From NCBI GenBank assembly GCA_945905925.1, contig CAMDQN010000043.1:1-47938 (forward strand): a stretch of DNA of 47,938 nt, in the 5' to 3' direction. This document shows, in pieces, positions 1-7,380 of this stretch (the first letter of the stretch is position 1; each line of letters starts with the position of its first letter). The notes beneath the pieces were generated by a model. It saw nothing but the letters and a program-made list of their open reading frames with translations, ran no database searches and was not told where the DNA came from. A program made the translations under genes and the position numbers. This stretch comes from Singulisphaera sp. GP187 (GTDB lineage Bacteria > Planctomycetota > Planctomycetia > Gemmatales > Gemmataceae).

Positions 1-2
1 GC

Positions 3-27
3 GTCCTCCGCGTTCTCTGCGGTGAAT
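3..27 (+). repeat. Dispersed repeat, copy 1
   Basis: First of three copies of a short repeat in this window. The core CCGCGTTCTCTGCGGTGAA lies at 8-26, and the 24 bases 3-26 are identical to the reverse complement of 46598-46621. The copy sits just beyond the stop codon of the helicase gene and outside any gene. It shares the extension GTGAATCC with copy 2 near 27790. Its function is unknown. The window begins here, so its full length cannot be seen. Confidence 0.75.
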
Positions 28-31
28 CCTC

Positions 32-1414
32 TCATTGGAAAGCTCTGTGTTGCCGCCTTCGGTCGCTCACGAACTCTTCCGCGGTGTTCCGCGCGATCAC
101 TTCGTACAGCACCGCTTGCTTGTCGCCGTACTTGCGCAGGATGCGGCCAAGGCGCTGCACGTTCTCGGTCGCACTGCCGGTGCCCGAGAGCACGATGCCT
201 ACACCGGCCGAGGGTACGTCAACACCTTCGTTCAGCACCTGGCACGTCACCACCGCGTTGAACGCGCCCGAGTGGAAGTTACTCAGGATCGCTTTGCGTT
301 CTTTAGGTTTGGTCTGGTTCGTCATCGCGGGGATCAGGTAGCGGCGGGCGATCTCGTAGACGGTCGCGTTGTCCGCGGTGAATATCAAGACGCGATCGTT
401 CGCGTGTCGTATTAGCAGGTGTTCGAGCAACTTGAACTTCCCGCTCGCGGCCTGGATGATCCGCTTTTGCTCGCGGAACGCGCGCATTGCCTTCCACCCC
501 TCGGGTGTCTTGCTCGCCTCGAACAAAAAGCGCCGGAACCCGTCCATCCCGGTCATACTGATACCGCGATCGGCCGCGAACTTTTTGTACTCCTCACGAC
601 AGTTGCGGTACGTCTCGTCCTCCTCCGCGGTGAGGTCCACGTACTCGCGGCGCGCCTCGTAGGGTGCGAGGAACTCGCTTGCGTCGTTGATGTCGAGCCG
701 GTACGAGATTGGGCCGATCAGGTGCGGGAGCAACTGCTCGGCACCGTCGGCGCGGTCTGGAGTGGCTGTCAGACCGAGGCGGAACGGCGCGAGACTCGCG
801 TTCGCGGCTTCGCTGAACGTCGCGCCTGGTAAGTGGTGACACTCGTCGAAGATCACGAGACCGTAGCGGTTCGCCCAGCGTTCGAGGTGAATGTAGGCGG
901 AGTCGTAGGTGGTCACCGTGAGCGGCTTGTAGCTGAACTCGCCCGCGCCCACCATCCCCACTTCCACGCCGAAGGATTGTTCAAGTTCGCGCACCCACTG
1001 CACCATCAGGTCGATCTTCGGCGTGACGACGATCGTGGGCCGGCTTACCTTTTCGATGCACAGGAACGCCATGAACGTCTTGCCGGTGCCGGTTGGCATG
1101 ACCACGACGCCGCGGCGCCCGCCCTTCATCCAAGCGTTGACGGCTTCGGTCTGGTAGTCGCGTGCGGTGCGCTCGGCGTTCAGTTTCCAACCGGCCGGTT
1201 CATTCGCCCAGCCGCGCGCGGTATCCTCGTAGGGAATCTTGTCCTTGAGGAGTTGTTCCACGATGGAACGGTAGTGTCGACCCTGGGCTCGGTGCGCGCT
1301 TGTGCGCGGGTCGAACACCACGCCGGGCAGTTCGCTGAAGATGAACCCGTTCGGACCGGCCGTCACGGTAACGGTTCCGCGGTCGTAACCCAGGAGTACG
1401 GGAGATTCGCTCAT
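32..1414 (-). CDS. XPB/Rad25-like superfamily 2 DNA helicase
   Basis: 460-residue protein with a complete SF2 helicase core. Visible motifs are Walker A PTGTGKT at about residues 107-113, the DECH box at 190-193, motif III LTATPD at about 215-220, and a C-terminal motif VI region (QRLGRILRK) followed by the NTAEEFVSDRRRQH tail seen in bacterial XPB-type helicases. The roughly 80-residue N-terminal part resembles the damage-recognition-like extension of that family. Members unwind or translocate on duplex DNA using ATP; the bacterial role is not settled. The gene stands alone: no nuclease partner such as archaeal Bax1 is next to it, and it diverges from the CBS gene. It could also be labelled a type III restriction Res-subunit-like helicase, but no methylase is present. 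The helicase call is very sure, the XPB subgroup fairly sure. Confidence 0.9.
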   Translation of the reverse strand: MSESPVLLGYDRGTVTVTAGPNGFIFSELPGVVFDPRTSAHRAQGRHYRSIVEQLLKDKIPYEDTARGWANEPAGWKLNAERTARDYQTEAVNAWMKGGRRGVVVMPTGTGKTFMAFLCIEKVSRPTIVVTPKIDLMVQWVRELEQSFGVEVGMVGAGEFSYKPLTVTTYDSAYIHLERWANRYGLVIFDECHHLPGATFSEAANASLAPFRLGLTATPDRADGAEQLLPHLIGPISYRLDINDASEFLAPYEARREYVDLTAEEDETYRNCREEYKKFAADRGISMTGMDGFRRFLFEASKTPEGWKAMRAFREQKRIIQAASGKFKLLEHLLIRHANDRVLIFTADNATVYEIARRYLIPAMTNQTKPKERKAILSNFHSGAFNAVVTCQVLNEGVDVPSAGVGIVLSGTGSATENVQRLGRILRKYGDKQAVLYEVIARNTAEEFVSDRRRQHRAFQ

Positions 1415-1554
1415 GCCGTGGATTATGACGCGGTGAACCCCCGTTGCCTAGCGCAGCCGTGGTGAACCGGAGAAGGTTCCGAAGAAGTGGCACCGCGTCC
1501 TTGACACGTACGGCTCCGGGTGCGACGGTAACACTACCCTCCCGGAGGTTCGTC

Positions 1555-1959
1555 GTGTCTTTTCTCACGCTACACGCGAACACTGCGGCCGATCTGATGA
1601 GCGCCGCGCCCATCTCGCTGGTGGATACCGCGACCGTCGCGGAGGCCGCCGCGTTCCTCACGGAGCGCGGGTTCGGTGCCGCGGTGGTCATCAACCCCGG
1701 CGGGCACCCAGTTGGGGTCGTGACGAAGACCGACATCCTTCACCACGCGCGCCACCGAGGTGGCACCAGCCCAGCCGACACGACGCCGGTGACGAGCGTG
1801 ATGACGCCTGCTGTGTACACGATTCGCGTTGAGGCGCCCGCCCGGTCCGTGGTCGAGCAAATGCTCGAACTCGGCATTCATCACCTGTTCGTTGTGGACC
1901 CGAGCGGGGTCGTGGTCGGCGTCATCAGCCCCGTGGATGTGCTGAAGAAGTTGCGCTGA
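1555..1959 (+). CDS. Tandem CBS-domain protein
   Basis: 134-residue protein made almost entirely of two CBS domains (about residues 10-60 and 75-130). Typical CBS features are TVAEAAAFLTERGFGAAVV with GVVTKTDIL in the first domain, and MTPAVYTIRVEAPARSVVEQM with GVISPVDVLKKL in the second. Such CBS pairs bind adenine nucleotides and often act as energy or ligand sensors; the partner here is unknown. A GTG start at 1555 is preferred because GGAGG lies six bases before it, whereas the open frame extends 37 codons further upstream without a good ribosome binding site. A TTGACA hexamer at 1501-1506 could be a -35 element, but no convincing -10 follows it. A strong hairpin follows the stop codon. 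Confidence 0.88.
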   Translation: MSFLTLHANTAADLMSAAPISLVDTATVAEAAAFLTERGFGAAVVINPGGHPVGVVTKTDILHHARHRGGTSPADTTPVTSVMTPAVYTIRVEAPARSVVEQMLELGIHHLFVVDPSGVVVGVISPVDVLKKLR

Positions 1960-1964
1960 CGGCG

Positions 1965-2001
1965 TTGTCGTGTTGCAGGCAACTTGCCCGCAACACGACA
2001 A
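1965..2001. terminator. Bidirectional terminator-like hairpin
   Basis: Perfect 12-bp inverted repeat, TTGTCGTGTTGC at 1965-1976 against GCAACACGACAA at 1990-2001. The 13-base loop itself contains the short repeat GGCAA/TTGCC. It sits between the convergent CBS gene and the small membrane gene, the usual place for a shared terminator. There is no strong run of T on either side, so Rho-independent action is inferred only. Confidence 0.65.
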
Positions 2002-2023
2002 AGACACCGTCACCGGGTCGTGA

Positions 2024-2182
2024 CTACGTCCTCGGAATGTACGACATCAGATAGAAGATGAGTGCGACGCAGATCACGCCCAGAAACATTACGAGCCACG
2101 CCTGGAACACCCACGCGTACACGCGGCGGTAGGGCGGGTTCGCCACCGGCGCGGGCGATTGCAACTTCTCGGTTTGGCTCAT
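2024..2182 (-). CDS. Small single-pass membrane protein
   Basis: 52-residue protein with one hydrophobic segment near its C-terminal end (core WLVMFLGVICVALIFYLM, about residues 28-45) and a hydrophilic, proline-containing N-terminus. The start at 2182 is preferred because GAGGAG lies close upstream in the right spacing; the frame continues a further 30 codons upstream without support. No family was recognised. It is convergent with the CBS-pair gene. Confidence that it is expressed comes from the ribosome binding site and the clear membrane segment; the function is unknown. Confidence 0.6.
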   Translation of the reverse strand: MSQTEKLQSPAPVANPPYRRVYAWVFQAWLVMFLGVICVALIFYLMSYIPRT

Positions 2183-2392
2183 CGGCTTCTCCTCGAGCGA
2201 CGGATACAGCATATGGTCGGCTTTTAAACGCAATTCATCCAGTCGCGTTGGCCGTGCGCGAGCGGAAATCACCGCACGAACCTGGGGTTTCGCACCAGAT
2301 CGCGCGCTCGCGAGCTACAATAGGAAGAATCGGACCCGTCAGCACTCGATCCAGTTCTCAATCATGGCGACGCCGGCCCAGGACACGCCTGA

Positions 2393-3181
2393 ATGCAACT
2401 CGATTCGATCGAAGACCTGGTCAGCGCCCTCCGGGTCAGCGGGCTGTTCACCCCGAACACCTCGCGGTGATGGCTCATGACCTGTCCGCGTTCGGGCACG
2501 ACCTGCAGGCCGGGATCCGGTACATCATCAGGCGCGAACGCGTCACCCACTATCAACTCGGCAAGCTAATTTGTGGCAAGGCCGCGGAACTGATCGTCGG
2601 CCCTTACGTCGTCCTCAACAAACTCGGCGAAGGCGGGATGTGCAAGGTGTTCCGCGCGCGGCACGCACGCCTCGATTGCCTCGTTGATCTAAAGATCATC
2701 CGCCCGTCGTTGGTGAGCAACCCAGTGTGCACAGCCGGTACGCGCGCGAGGTTGAAGCCGTAGGCAAACTGCATCACCCCAATATCGTCCGCGTGGACGC
2801 TGCGGGCGAGACCGACGGCAAGATCTACCTCGCGATGGAGTTCGTGGACGGGATCGATCTCGCCCGAATGATGCGCGACTACAAGCAACTGGGAGTGGTC
2901 GAGGCATGCGAGTCCGCGCGCCAGGCGGCGCTCGGGTTGCAACACGCGCACGAGGCTGGCATCGTTCACCGCGACGTGAAGCCGAGTAACATCATCGTCG
3001 CTGGCGAGCGACACCTGCCGCCGGCGAACGAGCCGGCAGTGGTGAAGATTCTCGACCCCGGTTTGGCGCGTGCGTTTGACCCGGACGAGATGGTTGCGCC
3101 AAATCTCACGCGTGACCACACGGTCGTTAGCACGCCCGACCACATGGCTTCGGAGCAGGCCAGGAATCCAAGGCTTGCGTG
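2393..3181 (+). pseudogene. Decayed Ser/Thr protein kinase (Gemmata type)
   Basis: Remnant of a Hanks-type kinase read in three frames. It begins at ATG 2393 (MQLDSIEDLVSALR...), then needs one lost base near 2454 to continue as EHLAVMAHDL, and another near 2735 to continue as HSRYAREVEAVGKLHHPN. Both breaks are consistent with single-base deletions. It keeps HRDVKPSN, but other sites have decayed: the glycine loop reads GEGGMCKVF, the usual ALK reads DLK, and the activation end reads STPDHMASEQ where GTPDYMAPEQ is expected. The frame stops soon after this point, so most of the C-lobe is missing. TACAAT at 2316-2321 may be a relic promoter. A sequencing error could explain one shift, but not all the changes together. 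Confidence 0.85.
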
Positions 3182-3406
3182 ATTTCTTGAAACTCGTGTC
3201 CGGTATGGCAGTCCGCACGCAACGGTTTCGTGCGATAACCTTCGTGAACAGGTACGCGCAGGCTCGAAACGGCCCTTCATCACCGCCCAAGCTCCATTGT
3301 CGCCCAAGGAGCGCGGGTCGGGGTTGAGGGCGGCGTGTCGCCCAGGTTCGCCCAACGCGCCGCTCCCACGTCCGATGTTGGCAATTCATCCCGCACTCCG
3401 GCGCAC
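3182..3406. other. Intergenic remnant after kinase pseudogene
   Basis: 225 bases between the truncated kinase and the convergent MlaE-type gene. No further kinase C-lobe sequence, repeat, terminator hairpin or RNA gene was recognised. It is probably degraded sequence left after loss of the kinase 3' end. Confidence 0.4.
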
Positions 3407-4177
3407 TTACAAGAACGCCTGAATTGCCTTGATCAGCCCGACGAGCAGCACATCGACGGCCAACACGAGGAGGATGCACGCGACCACGCTATCGGTTGCG
3501 GCGTGGCCCACACCTTCCGAGCCATCGCGCGCATGTAAGCCGATGAAGCAGCCCGTGACACCGACGACCAAGCCGAAGACGAGCGTCTTCAACCCGGCTG
3601 GGATCACGTCCTGCAGCAACAGTTCGCGCACCGCTGCCGTGTCGTACTTGAGATAGGTCGTCGAACCGGTTGCCATTTCCGCGACGAACCCGCTGCCGAG
3701 CGCGGTCGTGGCGATCAGTATGTGAAGCGCTGGCACCGCGAACACACACGCGACCACACGCGGCCCAACCAAGCGACGTAGAGGCGACACCCCCAGCAAC
3801 TCGAGCGCGTCGATCTGTTCGCTCACTTTCATTGAGGCGAGTTCCGCGCCGAGACTCGCGCCGGTGCGCGCCGCCACGATCAACCCAGCGCCGACCGGTG
3901 CGAGTTCGAGCAGGACAACTGCGGCTAGGAATGTGGGAAGGTATTCGACGGCGCCGGTCCCGGTACGGGCCAGCACGTCGCGAGTGTGCATCCAGATGAC
4001 CACACCGAGGGCAAGCCCGGTCACGGTCGCGAGCGGAAGCCCGCCGATGACGACCGCGTACAGTGGCTTCAGCCACTGACCGACACGCGGGAGCGCCGCG
4101 ACGAAAGCGGGCACAGCCCGCAGCGCGAACGCCGCGAGCCGACCGAGTCGTTCCAGATTGGAGATCGCGTTAAGCAC
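3407..4177 (-). CDS. MlaE-family lipid ABC transporter permease
   Basis: 256-residue inner-membrane permease. It shows the MlaE hallmarks: an early hydrophobic segment (LPLATVTGLALGVVIWMHT), the helix LAPVGAGLIVAARTGASLGAELASMKVSEQIDAL split by the conserved E-x-A-x-M-K-V-x-E-Q-I-D-A-L pattern, GVSPLRRLVGPRVVA, and C-terminal helices ending ...GLIKAIQAFL. The family moves phospholipids between inner and outer membranes together with an ATPase (MlaF) and an MCE protein (MlaD), neither of which is beside it here. The gene follows a small unknown gene with a 27-base gap on the same strand, so the two may be co-transcribed. Family confidence is high; the transported lipid is inferred. Confidence 0.9.
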   Translation of the reverse strand: MLNAISNLERLGRLAAFALRAVPAFVAALPRVGQWLKPLYAVVIGGLPLATVTGLALGVVIWMHTRDVLARTGTGAVEYLPTFLAAVVLLELAPVGAGLIVAARTGASLGAELASMKVSEQIDALELLGVSPLRRLVGPRVVACVFAVPALHILIATTALGSGFVAEMATGSTTYLKYDTAAVRELLLQDVIPAGLKTLVFGLVVGVTGCFIGLHARDGSEGVGHAATDSVVACILLVLAVDVLLVGLIKAIQAFL

Positions 4178-4204
4178 GGGTGCGGCGGGCGCGGCGGAGG
4201 TGAT

Positions 4205-4591
4205 TCAACAGAGGGCCGGTTCGGGTGTGCCGGAGACTTCTTCGCGACGCCAGCGCTCCTCGAGGCAGGCTTCGAGGAGATCGGATCTAAGAGTAAAGTC
4301 GGCGGTGCCGTCGCGGTCCCACGCGAGGATGACGGACGAAGTCGCGGGGTTGAGTTTCGCGACCCGCGAGAGCCACAGCACGCCGGCTTCTTGTTGGTAC
4401 TTGCACGTCTGCGGGTGATTCCATGCGATGTGCGACGCGAGACAGCCCATCGGCATGGTTCGCGTGAACGCACCGTGAATTAACAGCGGACTCCCCTTTT
4501 CGAGCAGCTCGATAATGCGGGACAGCCCGTCTTTCGTTGCGTGCGGAAGCCAGGCGGCCCGGAACTCGGCGATGGGATTGTGGGTCGGCAT
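4205..4591 (-). CDS. Conserved-looking hypothetical protein
   Basis: 128-residue soluble protein starting MPTHNPIAEFRAAWLP. The start at 4591 is chosen because GGGAG precedes it at a suitable distance; the frame continues 17 codons upstream in arginine-rich sequence that looks non-coding. It contains several Trp and His residues (AWNHPQTCKYQ, AWDRDGTADF) and no membrane segment or signal peptide. No family was recognised. It lies immediately upstream of the MlaE-type permease on the same strand, so a shared transcript is likely, although a functional link is unproven. Confidence 0.6.
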   Translation of the reverse strand: MPTHNPIAEFRAAWLPHATKDGLSRIIELLEKGSPLLIHGAFTRTMPMGCLASHIAWNHPQTCKYQQEAGVLWLSRVAKLNPATSSVILAWDRDGTADFTLRSDLLEACLEERWRREEVSGTPEPALC

Positions 4592-5058
4592 GGCGACACT
4601 CCCAGCGGAACGAACCCGCGGATATCGGCGAAAACGAAACACTGTCTCTAAACGCTTGTGTGCCGGTATGATAGGTCAAATCATTGGCACGAATCGACCT
4701 GAGCCACGACGGGTGTGATTGAGTGGCGGCTCAGTTCAGTGAGGGCATCATAGAAGGCGAGCGAAAGGGGTGTCAATAGGCCACCGGCGCGGGGAGATTC
4801 GCCCGATGATGGGAGCGTCCCGACCAGTTCGCGGTTCAGGGGGCGCGGTAAGCAGTTATGGCCGAAGCGCGCGCCGGATGTCGGCCGAAAAAAAATTCCA
4901 AGTCGTTTCAAATCGGTAGATAAGTTATTGGCAATCGCTTTAGTCATGATTACGTTCGTTTGTGATTGTGCGATGTCACTGGAGGGTGGAACCTCTGGGT
5001 TTGCTAGGCTGATCGTGAGCAAGTGGGGTAGCGGAGCGGAAAACACCCGCGCGGCGCA
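4592..5058. other. Long intergenic region with AT-rich stretch
   Basis: 467 bases downstream of ilvC and upstream of the small hypothetical gene, both on the minus strand. About 4885-4985 is markedly AT-rich compared with the surrounding DNA and includes an A8 tract at 4888-4895. A weak inverted repeat CTGAGCC/GGCTCAG (4699-4705 and 4738-4744) could form part of a terminator. A 121-codon open frame crosses most of the region on the minus strand but lacks recognisable protein features. The region probably holds the ilvC 3' end and the promoter of the downstream genes; no specific element can be proven. Confidence 0.4.
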
Positions 5059-6108
5059 TCACTCCTGACGTTCGGGGCGGAGTGCCCGCACTTGCGCGCC
5101 GGCTTTCCACATCTCGCTTTCCGCGATCTCCTTCAGTTCCTTCTCCAACTGCTGCCGGTAATCCGGGCGGCTGTTCGCGTCGAGCGTGCGGCGCGCCTCT
5201 TCACCAGTTGCGACCGACGTGTAGAGTTGCTCGAACACCGGCTTGGACGCGTCGCGGAACGCCTTGAACCAGTCGAGCGCGCCCCGTTGCGCGGTGGTCG
5301 AGCAGTTCGCGTACATCCAGTCCATGCCCTTTTCCGCGATCAGCGGGTACAGGCTCTGCGTTGCTTCTTCCACGGTCTCGTTGAAGGCTTCCGAAGGCGA
5401 GTGCCCGTTGGCGCGGAGCACTTCGTACTGCGCGAGCCACAATCCGTAGATGGCGCCCATCAGCACGCCGCGTTCGCCTGTCAGGTCGCTGACGACTTCC
5501 TTCTTGAAGGTGGTCTCGAACAGGTAGCCGGAACCAATCGCGATGCCGAGTGCGAGACAGCGCTCACGGGCCTTGCCGGTCGCGTCTTGGTGAATCGCGA
5601 AGCTGGAATTGATCCCGCGACCCTCGACGAACAGCCGCCGCACCGTAGTGCCCGACCCTTTCGGCGCGACGAGGATCACGTCGATGTCGGGCGGCGGGTT
5701 CACGCCGGTCTGGTCGTTGAACACGATCGAGAAGCCGTGCGAGAAGTAAAGCGCCTTACCCTTTGTGAGCGCCGGCTTGATCTCGGGCCACATCGCTTTC
5801 TGTCCGGCGTCGGACAGGAGGTATTGCACGACGGTGCCCTTCGTGGCGGCTTCGACTGGGTCGAACAGCGTCTCGCCCGGCTTCCAGCCATCTTCGAGGC
5901 AGAGGTCGTAAGCCTTGCCGCCTTTGCGCTGGCCGACGATCACCTTGATGCCGTTGTCGCGCATGTTGAGCGATTGCCCGCGACCCTGCACGCCATAGCC
6001 GACGACCGCGACGACTTCGTCCTTCAGGATGTTGCGAACGCGGTCGAGCGGATAGTCCGCGCGCTCGATGGCTTGCTCAACGGTGTCGCCGATGCGAATC
6101 TCTTTCAT
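5059..6108 (-). CDS. ilvC: Ketol-acid reductoisomerase
   Basis: 349-residue enzyme of branched-chain amino acid synthesis. It converts acetolactate or acetohydroxybutyrate to the dihydroxy acid using NAD(P)H and magnesium. Visible features are the Rossmann motif VVGYGVQGRGQSL near residue 36, the cofactor-specificity loop VIVGQRKGGKAYD, the motif FSHGF, and the metal-ligand helix VSDLTGERGVLMGAIYG. The length and single C-terminal knotted domain match class I enzymes. The gene is divergent from a MarR-type regulator across an 80-base gap, which suggests possible control by that regulator. No other ilv or leu gene is in the window. The N-terminal start MKEIRIGDTVEQAI is reasonable, although no strong ribosome binding site is seen. 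Confidence 0.95.
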   Translation of the reverse strand: MKEIRIGDTVEQAIERADYPLDRVRNILKDEVVAVVGYGVQGRGQSLNMRDNGIKVIVGQRKGGKAYDLCLEDGWKPGETLFDPVEAATKGTVVQYLLSDAGQKAMWPEIKPALTKGKALYFSHGFSIVFNDQTGVNPPPDIDVILVAPKGSGTTVRRLFVEGRGINSSFAIHQDATGKARERCLALGIAIGSGYLFETTFKKEVVSDLTGERGVLMGAIYGLWLAQYEVLRANGHSPSEAFNETVEEATQSLYPLIAEKGMDWMYANCSTTAQRGALDWFKAFRDASKPVFEQLYTSVATGEEARRTLDANSRPDYRQQLEKELKEIAESEMWKAGAQVRALRPERQE

Positions 6109-6188
6109 GTGGTCTACTCACTGTTGGGAAAGGGAATATGCTCTGCGGAGAGGTTACGAAAAATTACTTCGACGTCAAGAATTCAAAC
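6109..6188. promoter_or_regulatory. Divergent ilvC/marR control region
   Basis: 80 bases separating divergently read ilvC and the MarR-type gene. The right half is AT-rich (ACGAAAAATTACTTCGACG) and contains the palindromes GACGTC and GAATTC close together before the preferred marR start. A MarR dimer usually binds such a region, but no long inverted repeat is clear, so the operator is inferred from position only. Confidence 0.35.
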
Positions 6189-6719
6189 ATGGACACGACC
6201 GACGCAACTCAGCCCGCGGAAGTCACCGGGGTACACGATGTCGTGGACCGGCTCATCGCGCAGTGGAAAGCGGCGCGCCCTGATTTGGACCCGTCGCCGC
6301 TGGAAGTCGTGGGTCGCGTGATCGTGTTGGCGCAGCACCTGGAGCGAGACGTCGAGAGCAGTCTGGAGAAGCACAAACTCACGCTGGGGCAGTTCGACAT
6401 CCTCGCGACGTTGCGGCGCCACGGGAAGAAAGGCGGCTTAACGCCGACGCGCCTCCTCGAAAGCGTGGTGCTGTCGAGTGGTGGCATGACGGCGCGGCTC
6501 GACGCGCTCGCGGAAGCGGGTTACGTCGCGCGCAAACCGAATCCCGACGACCGCCGGATGGTGGTAATCGAACTGACCGCGAAGGGCCGTCGCGCAATCG
6601 ACAACGCGACGAAGACACGCTTTACGGAAGCGAAGGACTCGCTCCCGTCGCTGAACGCGGCCGAGATGACGACGCTAACGGGGTTGCTGCGGCGGTGGCT
6701 CGCGGAAGTCGCGGGGTGA
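6189..6719 (+). CDS. MarR-family transcriptional regulator
   Basis: 176-residue regulator with the MarR winged-helix domain at about residues 45-150. Recognition features are KLTLGQFDILATLRRHG, the helix-turn-helix LTPTRLLESVVLSSGGMTARLDALAEAGYVAR and the wing NPDDRRMVVIELTAKGR. The protein binds DNA as a dimer and usually responds to small ligands. ATG 6189 is preferred because the protein sequence becomes typical there. An in-frame ATG at 6138 has a better ribosome binding site (GGGAAAGGGA) but adds 17 AT-rich, atypical codons. It is divergent from ilvC, which may be a target. The small membrane gene reads towards it from the other strand. Confidence 0.9.
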   Translation: MDTTDATQPAEVTGVHDVVDRLIAQWKAARPDLDPSPLEVVGRVIVLAQHLERDVESSLEKHKLTLGQFDILATLRRHGKKGGLTPTRLLESVVLSSGGMTARLDALAEAGYVARKPNPDDRRMVVIELTAKGRRAIDNATKTRFTEAKDSLPSLNAAEMTTLTGLLRRWLAEVAG

Positions 6720-6746
6720 AGCGAACAAGACCTGTTGGTTTGTCCA

Positions 6747-6970
6747 TCACCGCTTCGAAAACCGGTTGAGAAAAAAAAAGCCAGGAGCAACAAAACCACC
6801 ACAAATGATACCCAGCCAAATGCCGGATAAACCCGTTCCAGACGAGAACCCGAGTACAGCGCCACGAAGCTGATCGCGGCGATCAGGAAGCCGAGGATGA
6901 TACCGAGGAGTTGTCTCCCGGTTTCCTTCCAACCGACTTTTTCCCCCGGGTCAAACGGCTTGTCGCTCAC
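6747..6970 (-). CDS. Small two-helix membrane protein, frame broken at T9
   Basis: Starts MSDKPFDPGEKVGWKETGRQ and has two hydrophobic segments, LLGIILGFLIAAISFVALY and VSFVVVLLLLAFFF. The GTG start overlaps the TGA of the upstream Sm-like gene by four bases, so translation is probably coupled. The second helix is encoded over a run of nine T on the coding strand (plus-strand A9, 6771-6779). With nine T the frame runs on to 6521, antisense to marR, as unconvincing sequence. With ten T it would end cleanly as LNRFSKR followed by TGA at 6747, a 74-residue protein with a basic tail. This suggests a homopolymer error, a real frameshift or slippage. No family was recognised. Confidence 0.55.
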
Positions 6971-7230
6971 TCGTCCACCACGTCTTCCAGCTTCGAGATC
7001 GCGACGACCTCGCTCCGGCGCACGAACACGCGCTTGCGATTCCGCTTGATGCCGGTCGCGACCGAGTCCGCCACGTACAACTCACGCGACGTGTCCGTGT
7101 CACGCAGGTCGTGCAGGTCCGCGTTCTTCAGCTCCAAGAAATGGTCGTCGTACTTCACCAGCCGCCCGAGGCACACGTAGGGGCTGACCAGGTCGATCAC
7201 CACCTTCTGTTCCAGCAACTCGTCGAGCAT
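6967..7230 (-). CDS. Small protein with Sm/LSM-like pattern
   Basis: 87-residue protein. Its sequence follows the two-part Sm-fold pattern: KVVIDLVSPYVCLGRLVKYD then DHFLELKNADLHD (Sm1-like strands, with the glycine in the second strand), a charged insert of about 25 residues, and VFVRRSEVVAIS (Sm2-like). Sm-fold proteins usually form rings that bind RNA, so a Hfq-like or LSM-like RNA-binding role is a reasonable guess but not shown. ATG 7230 is chosen because GGAGG stands five bases before it; eight further in-frame codons upstream lack support. It overlaps the downstream membrane gene by four bases and is divergent from RNase D. An all-beta protein of another kind remains possible. Confidence 0.75.
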   Translation of the reverse strand: MLDELLEQKVVIDLVSPYVCLGRLVKYDDHFLELKNADLHDLRDTDTSRELYVADSVATGIKRNRKRVFVRRSEVVAISKLEDVVDE

Positions 7231-7380
7231 CACAACCTCCGCGAAGTGGCTCAAGCGATTCTACCGTCTGGGCAGTTCGCGTTCCCGGAATATGCCAAAC
7301 GGCAGGCGCACGGCGTTGACCGCTCCGCGGACCACGCGCCACGATAGACTCGCATCCTACTCGCACGCAGGCTTCCCCTT

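Noticed and set aside
1501-1532. TTGACA promoter before the CBS-pair gene
   Set aside because: The -35 hexamer is perfect but no -10 hexamer lies at 16-18 bases, so it is not listed as a promoter.
4681-5046. 121-codon open frame on the minus strand in the ilvC downstream gap
   Set aside because: No recognisable domain, composition shifts sharply inside it, and no ribosome binding site; treated as non-coding.
6521-6746. C-terminal extension of the small membrane protein antisense to marR
   Set aside because: Low-complexity Ser/Arg-rich sequence opposite a well-supported gene; better explained by a frame break at the T9 tract.
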